Source of the DNA: Treponema sp.
GTDB taxonomy: Bacteria; Spirochaetota; Spirochaetia; Treponematales; Breznakiellaceae
Assembly: GCA_031284195.1 (NCBI GenBank)
Contig: JAITAI010000144.1
Location: forward strand, 1-18,194
Reading direction: 5' to 3'
Length of the DNA stretch: 18,194 bases
This document shows positions 14,297 to 18,194 of this stretch, in pieces (within the stretch, counting starts at the first letter, position 1; every line of letters begins with the position of its first letter). The position numbers were made by a program, and so were the translations under genes. Below the pieces are notes generated by a model. That model was not told the origin of the DNA, did no database searches, and worked only from the letters and a program-made list of their open reading frames with translations.

Positions 14297-14317
14297 TGAC
14301 GTTTTGAAACAGCTTCA
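14297..14317 (+). repeat. Partial copy of the leader-like repeat
   Basis: By eye, 19 of 21 bases match the end of copy B (12250-12270 read on the minus strand), in the same sense orientation relative to the downstream gene. The left hairpin arm is not preserved. The T before it plus its first five bases give TTGACG, and 17 bp later comes CTCTAT, so it may instead be a weak promoter. Confidence 0.4.
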
Positions 14318-14343
14318 CCTCTATGGGTAAAGGAATGGATCCT

Positions 14344-14988
14344 ATGAACAAAACACCCCGCGAAATAGACTATGCAAAACAAGGTGCCTCTGTGGTAAAA
14401 GCCCTGAAGAGCCGGTTTTTTGACGCCTGGTATGCGGATACCTGTGCCGAGGCCGTAGAACAGATATTGTCCCTCATACCTAAAACAGGAACCGTTTCCT
14501 GGGGAGGCTCCCTCACCTTGAGCACCCTGGGAATACCGGAGCGCCTAGTACACGAGGGGATACAGGTTCTTGATCGGGACCGGGCGTCAACCAGCGAAGA
14601 GCGACAGGAGATCATGCGCCAGGCTCTGTGCTGCGATACCTTTTTGAGTAGTAGCAACGCCCTCAGTGAAGACGGCCAACTGGTGAATATCGACGGTAAT
14701 GGTAACCGGGTAGCTGCCATGATCTATGGACCTCGACAGGTCATTGTTGCAGCGGGGATGAACAAGGTGGTAAAAACCGTCGAAGACGCCATAGTACGGG
14801 CGCGGACCATAGCCGCACCCCTTAACAAGCAGCGGTTTAGCCATCTCAAAACCCCCTGTGGAGAAACCGGAACTTGTGCAGACTGTGGGTCTGTAGACTC
14901 AATCTGTTCTTACCTGGTTGTTACCCGGCTCTGTAAACCCGCAGGAAGGATTAAGGTCATCTTGATCGGGGAAGATCTCGGTTTCTAA
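14344..14988 (+). CDS. LUD-domain protein (lactate utilisation LutC/DUF162 family)
   Basis: The 214-residue protein is close to the length of stand-alone LUD-domain proteins. It shows VSWGGSLTLSTLGI (about 53-66), DTFLSSSNALSEDGQLVNIDGNGNRVAAMIYGP (the typical TSSNAIT-like and DGNGNRVA core), then GMNKVV and, near the end, TPCGETGTCADCGSVDSIC, a cysteine-rich segment found in many family members. LutC is part of an L-lactate oxidation complex with iron-sulfur partners LutA and LutB, but those are not present here, so the substrate of this single-gene version is unknown. The ATG at 14344 has AAAGGA nine bases upstream; ATGs at 14323 and 14335 are in frame with weaker sites. It is the only plus-strand gene before 15.9 kb, diverging from comM, and ends at a strong terminator. 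Confidence 0.88.
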   Translation: MNKTPREIDYAKQGASVVKALKSRFFDAWYADTCAEAVEQILSLIPKTGTVSWGGSLTLSTLGIPERLVHEGIQVLDRDRASTSEERQEIMRQALCCDTFLSSSNALSEDGQLVNIDGNGNRVAAMIYGPRQVIVAAGMNKVVKTVEDAIVRARTIAAPLNKQRFSHLKTPCGETGTCADCGSVDSICSYLVVTRLCKPAGRIKVILIGEDLGF

Positions 14989-15007
14989 GCATCAAACTGT
15001 ACAAAAC

Positions 15008-15045
15008 AAGCAGCCCCTGGGCCATGTTTCACCCAGGGGCTGCTT
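15008..15045. terminator. Shared bidirectional terminator between the LUD gene and hsp20
   Basis: Perfect 14-bp GC-rich arms (15008-15021 and 15032-15045) with a 10-nt loop lie between two convergent genes, 20 bp after each stop. The minus-strand RNA continues with UUGUUUUGU, giving a good terminator for hsp20; on the plus strand the following bases are A-rich. Confidence 0.85.
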
Positions 15046-15064
15046 AAAACTAAGGATTACGCGC

Positions 15065-15544
15065 TTATTTCTTTGCGATGGGGATCATCCGTTTCTGGCT
15101 TTCACTCCGTTTCTTGATCTCCAAACTCAGAATGCCGTTCTTGAAGTGGGCAGAAATGCTCTCAGGGTCCACATTTTCCGGCAGCTTGAAGGAACGGGTA
15201 AAAGAGGAACGCCGCCGTTCTCGAATGATAAAGACTTTTTCCTCATCTTTTTGGACCCCCTCCTTTTCAGAAACATCCCGGGCAGTTGAGCCCTCTTGCT
15301 TGGATTCGATGGTCAAGGTACTGCCGTCCACATGGACTTGGACACCCTCCTCATCGTAGCCGGGAAGGTCTGCCTCCAACAGGTAGGCGTTTTTGGTCTC
15401 CCGGATATCTACCGTAGGCAGATGGGTGAAAACCCTTGCGTTAGGAAGCAGGGAGGAGTCTCCGAAGAATGACTCCACATACCGATCAAAGTCATCCAAA
15501 GCACTCTCAAGCATAGCAGGACGATACAAGGTTACCGATTTCAT
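15065..15544 (-). CDS. Small heat-shock protein, Hsp20/alpha-crystallin family
   Basis: ATP-independent holdase chaperone that keeps unfolding proteins soluble. The 159-residue protein has an N-terminal arm (1-45, MKSVTLYRPAM then DDFDRYVESFFGD), an alpha-crystallin domain opening with PTVDIRETKNAYLLEADLPG and containing the motif NGILSLEI near its end, and the C-terminal IPI anchor (RMIPIAKK). These parts are all standard. I chose the ATG at 15544, with AAGGAG seven bases upstream. The frame stays open for 110 further codons to 15874, but no ribosome-binding site supports a longer form. A near-perfect sigma-54 promoter lies 108 bp upstream (15652-15669). The transcript ends at the terminator at 15008-15045. 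Single-gene unit. Confidence 0.93.
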   Translation of the reverse strand: MKSVTLYRPAMLESALDDFDRYVESFFGDSSLLPNARVFTHLPTVDIRETKNAYLLEADLPGYDEEGVQVHVDGSTLTIESKQEGSTARDVSEKEGVQKDEEKVFIIRERRRSSFTRSFKLPENVDPESISAHFKNGILSLEIKKRSESQKRMIPIAKK

Positions 15545-15651
15545 AACATATCTCCTTAAAAATATAAAATAGATTTGTTCGATGGTAGATTGCCGCTCCG
15601 GTTCCACGGTAGGCTCCCGGTTGCTGGTATTCTCCATCAACAGTAATATAT

Positions 15652-15669
15652 AAGCATAAGCCGTGCCAA
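15652..15669 (-). promoter_or_regulatory. Sigma-54 (RpoN) promoter of hsp20
   Basis: Minus-strand TTGGCACGGCTTATGCTT matches the sigma-54 consensus YTGGCACGrNNNTTGCW at every defined position except one (A for the first T of the -12 block). The invariant GG and GC are exactly 10 bp apart. Transcription would start near 15642, leaving a leader of about 98 nt. Treponemes are known to carry rpoN. Confidence 0.75.
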
Positions 15670-15809
15670 TAATGGATAAAACGCATATTTTTTTGTATAG
15701 TACCTGATAAATGGCTAATTCTAACGTATATAAAGAAATAAGGTACCCTTTTCCCAGAACGATGCTGAAGGTTAATCGGTAAGACTCCGAATCACGAGAT
15801 AATTCACCC

Positions 15810-15879
15810 AAAAAATGTATCATTTTAATCCATAGGTGCTGTTTTTGAACTACCGGTGAGTTATTATGATACATTTTTT
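15810..15879. repeat. 14-bp perfect inverted repeat upstream of hsp20
   Basis: Arms 15810-15823 and 15866-15879 (AAAAAATGTATCAT and its complement) are separated by 42 bp. They lie 141-210 bp upstream of the -24 element, the usual distance of enhancer sites for sigma-54 activators. Each arm could be a half-site pair for a regulator, or the whole could be a footprint of a small element. Confidence 0.6.
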
Positions 15880-15980
15880 TGCAGCAACCTCTTATCAGTG
15901 GGAACTGAGGTACCAGTTACAGGATAGGTTTTAACGGTACTTGCCACATCCTCCTCCTTCAGGGCATAGTAGAATTATTC

Positions 15981-18029
15981 ATGACCATAAGCCAGGAAGA
16001 CGCTATTTATGATTTTCTCGAAAATGTTACCGAGCCTTTTACACCGGAAGATGCGGCAGTTCATATTCGTAAACGTAATCACCAAAAAGCGGGACGTTTG
16101 GCCCTGGAGGTTGCTTCGTTTCTTGATTCCCGGAAACTTGCTTTTCCAGTGGATGCCAACAAATGGATTTCCCGGCGAGGTTATTTTGAGCAGGTCCGGT
16201 TTGTTATCAATCCAACCCGGCTGGAACTGCTGAACGGCATCTTGATTCCCGGTCACCGGTGTATCCCTTTTGCCAATCCGGTGCTTTTCCCTCAAGAGTA
16301 CCTGTTTTATTGGAACCAGACCCTCATCACCTGCACCGCTATCGAAGGATCCCCGGAAGAATTTTATCCCTATTACAGCCTCTTTGGGGAAGAGTACGCT
16401 CCCCAGTATGTGGCCCAGGATAATCCTGAGAATGAAGCGGCTTTCAATTACGATCCCTACGATGATCCTCTTGAGGTTTCCATTCAAGCCTTGGACATGC
16501 GAAACATATACCGGGAATCCTCTTTTGTGCCGGGGGATTGTTTTATGGTCCGTACCCTGAATTGGAAGAAAGGGAAATTTGAGTTAACCCGGGTGGGTAA
16601 AGACCAGTGGTCTCCATCTGCATTAGAGGAGTGGTGCGAGGCTGCGGAACAGGGATTTAAAGCCTCTTTTGAGCAGCTTGGTCCGGGTAATACTACAGAA
16701 GAACAGATCGCCTTTGCTTACTGGTATGGAGGGGCACGGATGCGGGATGTGCCTGCATATTCCTTGGAAGACTTTCTATACGATAAAACCAAGAGCATTG
16801 AAACCGCTGCCTATGGCATTGAAAGCCGGTTCTGGTATGCAGGCAAAGACATTCCCGACCATAAACACCTTGAAGAACAGCAGAGCCTACCGGACCGGAG
16901 TATGATCGAGGATCTGCTCTACAAGAAAAGAATACCCGTATCTGAATATGTGGTACTCGCGTATGTGCGGGATGCCCTGTTTCGTCATGATCCGGATATT
17001 TCCCATATTATTGAACGTATCATTCCCCCGGTCTTGGGTATCACTGAACGGGAATGGCATTTTCTTGCAGGCTATATTGTAGATGCCCTCGATGAATTCA
17101 AGGATACCTATAGCCTTTTCACGGATAAAGTTATGGGGCCGATACGGCAACGGGTGGGAGAACTGCATACCGCAGTGCTTGACTTGACCGCTCGTCTCCA
17201 AAAAGGGGATATTGACGCTTCATGGTTGCCAAAACACACCTTCATCATCCTTTCTCAGATTCAGGGACATGCCGCAGGGGTGCTAGAGGATCTCAATACC
17301 GATGAGGCTCCCTCGGTAGTGGAATTGGAAGCCATGGATAATTCTCTGGATAGCATGATCGAGACCTATGAGGACATAAAAGAACTGATCGATGACGCCT
17401 TGGATAATTTCAGGCGGAATAATATCTCGGTGGTCAAGCCCAAGAGTGGCGCCACCGAAGAGGGCCGGATTATTCAAGCAGGGATAGGCGGGACCGATGT
17501 GTGGCGCCGTATAGTCATCCCTGAAACATGCCGTCTGGAGGATCTGCACCGGATCCTCCAGGCGGTCTTTGCTTGGAAGGCTATGTATAGGTTTCGATTC
17601 CTCAGCCCGGATATTCCGGCGTATAAGCCCGCCATCCATCTGCTCACCTTCTATGGCAGTACTAATGTCGAGGGGAAGAACCAGACCATACAGGAATATC
17701 CCAGGCTGGATCTCACCATAACCGTGGAAGAGCTGAGCGCTCAGGGTATCACCGAATTGTCCTATGAATATGGGACGCTATGGAACGTGAAGATCATCAT
17801 CCTTTCCCGGTTGGATATCGATAGCAAAGAACCGATCCGGTGTATTGCAGGGGCAGGCGCGGCTCCTCCTGAATCCATTGACGGCCCCATCCGGTTTCGG
17901 AAATACGTATCTATTCTTGAAAAAGGAAGTTTTACTGAACGGCAAAAGGCCCTCCATGAGCTGGGTCAGGATTTTAATCCCGAAACCTTTGACATGGAAG
18001 CCTGTAACCAGCGTCTAAAACACCTTTAG
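15981..18029 (+). CDS. Large protein with divergent pRiA4b ORF-3-like C-terminal domain
   Basis: The 682-residue cytoplasmic protein is of unknown function. The N-terminal 500 residues match no family I know; they are acidic, and residues 1-50 (SQEDAIYDFLENVTEPFTPE, then HIRKRNHQKAGRLALEVASF) look like a small winged-helix-type domain. The C-terminal part (about 507-640) resembles the pRiA4b ORF-3 (IS1096 TnpR-like) domain: VWRRIVIPETCRLEDLHRIL, then FRFLSPD, LSYEYGTLWNVKIIIL and PIRCIAGAGAAPPESIDGP. The family's usual YDFGDSW signature is replaced by YEYGTLW, so its activity may be changed. The start ATG at 15981 has no convincing ribosome-binding site, and no better start exists upstream. 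It diverges from hsp20 and is followed after 52 bp by a PTS-like gene. A mobile-element origin cannot be shown. Confidence 0.8.
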   Translation: MTISQEDAIYDFLENVTEPFTPEDAAVHIRKRNHQKAGRLALEVASFLDSRKLAFPVDANKWISRRGYFEQVRFVINPTRLELLNGILIPGHRCIPFANPVLFPQEYLFYWNQTLITCTAIEGSPEEFYPYYSLFGEEYAPQYVAQDNPENEAAFNYDPYDDPLEVSIQALDMRNIYRESSFVPGDCFMVRTLNWKKGKFELTRVGKDQWSPSALEEWCEAAEQGFKASFEQLGPGNTTEEQIAFAYWYGGARMRDVPAYSLEDFLYDKTKSIETAAYGIESRFWYAGKDIPDHKHLEEQQSLPDRSMIEDLLYKKRIPVSEYVVLAYVRDALFRHDPDISHIIERIIPPVLGITEREWHFLAGYIVDALDEFKDTYSLFTDKVMGPIRQRVGELHTAVLDLTARLQKGDIDASWLPKHTFIILSQIQGHAAGVLEDLNTDEAPSVVELEAMDNSLDSMIETYEDIKELIDDALDNFRRNNISVVKPKSGATEEGRIIQAGIGGTDVWRRIVIPETCRLEDLHRILQAVFAWKAMYRFRFLSPDIPAYKPAIHLLTFYGSTNVEGKNQTIQEYPRLDLTITVEELSAQGITELSYEYGTLWNVKIIILSRLDIDSKEPIRCIAGAGAAPPESIDGPIRFRKYVSILEKGSFTERQKALHELGQDFNPETFDMEACNQRLKHL

Positions 18030-18081
18030 TTCGAAGCTGGTTTTGGTATAAAGACTTCTAATACTAATACAAGGAAGCTAT

Positions 18082-18194
18082 ATGAAAGAAAGCATTGAGG
18101 AATACGGTCTTATTAGACTGATTCAAAAAGGGGGGATCTGCCCGGATATTCCCGGAACAAACCCGCTGGAAGTGTTGACCCACACGATCCGGAC
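18082..18194 (+). CDS. Probable PTS IIA-type protein (fructose/Ntr class), partial
   Basis: Only the first 37 codons are inside the window. They read MKESIEEYGLIRLIQKGGIC followed by PDIPGTNPLEVLTHTIR, which resembles the beginning of EIIA-Fru/EIIA-Ntr domains (a short helix, then a strand, then the D-x-x-G-x-x-x-x-E-V-L helix). The active-site histidine would lie further on, so the call stays tentative. AAGGA lies about seven bases before the ATG. EIIA-Ntr proteins often accompany sigma-54 systems, which would fit the promoter at hsp20, but the genes are not in one operon as far as can be seen. Confidence 0.5.
   Translation, partial: MKESIEEYGLIRLIQKGGICPDIPGTNPLEVLTHTIR

Larger units (their letters stand above)
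15545..15980. other. Regulatory region between hsp20 and the 682-residue protein gene
   Basis: This 436-bp spacer separates divergent genes. It holds the sigma-54 promoter of hsp20 (15652-15669), a leader of about 100 bp and a distant inverted repeat (15810-15879). Towards 15981 a TTGCCA at 15941-15946 and a TAGAAT at 15970-15975 look like promoter parts but with wrong spacing, so no promoter is called for the plus-strand gene. Confidence 0.5.

Noticed and set aside
1..18194. tRNA, rRNA, CRISPR arrays or a complete insertion sequence
   Set aside because: No cloverleaf-like sequence, regularly spaced direct repeats or transposase with flanking terminal repeats was found by reading; short RNAs could still be missed without a computed search.

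Overview
The window reads as chromosomal DNA of a host-associated spirochaete, most likely a Treponema-type organism of moderate GC content. This is an inference from gene content: a potABCD operon with weak-consensus promoters, an Rpn-type nuclease with a C-terminal EEGREEG tract, a lipoprotein with a spirochaete-like lipobox, a sigma-54-type promoter and a PTS-Ntr-like start at the right edge. No rRNA, tRNA, CRISPR array or complete insertion sequence is visible. Almost everything up to position 15.9 kb is on the minus strand. The exceptions are a LUD-domain gene (14344-14988), the large gene at 15981-18029 and the partial gene at the right edge.

From left to right, 1-4020 is a polyamine (spermidine/putrescine) ABC importer in the order potA-potB-potC-potD. 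The A/B and B/C junctions overlap by GTGA, and potC and potD are separated by 139 bp carrying two hairpins; potD runs off the left edge. A regulatory gap (4021-4544) separates it from a secreted 496-residue lipoprotein of unknown function with its own promoter and terminator. Another gap (6036-6613) follows, then an Rpn-family PD-(D/E)XK nuclease (6614-7513), nrnA (nanoRNase/pAp phosphatase), an M24 metallopeptidase and a small exported protein coupled to it.

The 10.5-11.7 kb block is a tight three-gene operon: a ThiS/MoaD-like sulfur carrier whose diglycine is masked by extra C-terminal residues, a JAMM peptidase suited to unmasking it, and a precorrin-2 dehydrogenase (siroheme synthesis). 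Together they suggest sulfite reduction and sulfur transfer via a protein thiocarboxylate. Upstream lie ydbC (PC4-like nucleic-acid-binding protein) and comM (AAA+ helicase). Two related 100-115 bp elements sit just upstream of the sulfur-carrier gene and of ydbC. Their stems covary and each begins near the predicted transcription start of a promoter-like sequence, so they are candidate structured leader RNAs or, alternatively, small inverted-repeat elements.

The right part holds a LUD-domain protein, a strong shared terminator, an hsp20 gene with a near-perfect sigma-54 promoter and a distant 14-bp inverted repeat, a 682-residue protein with a divergent pRiA4b ORF-3-like C-terminus, and the first 37 codons of a probable PTS IIA-type protein.

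The most interesting signals are the covarying leader-like repeats around ydbC, a consensus ribosome-binding site plus in-frame ATG inside the rpn gene that could make a 74-residue C-terminal antitoxin, the sulfur-carrier operon, and sigma-54 control of hsp20.
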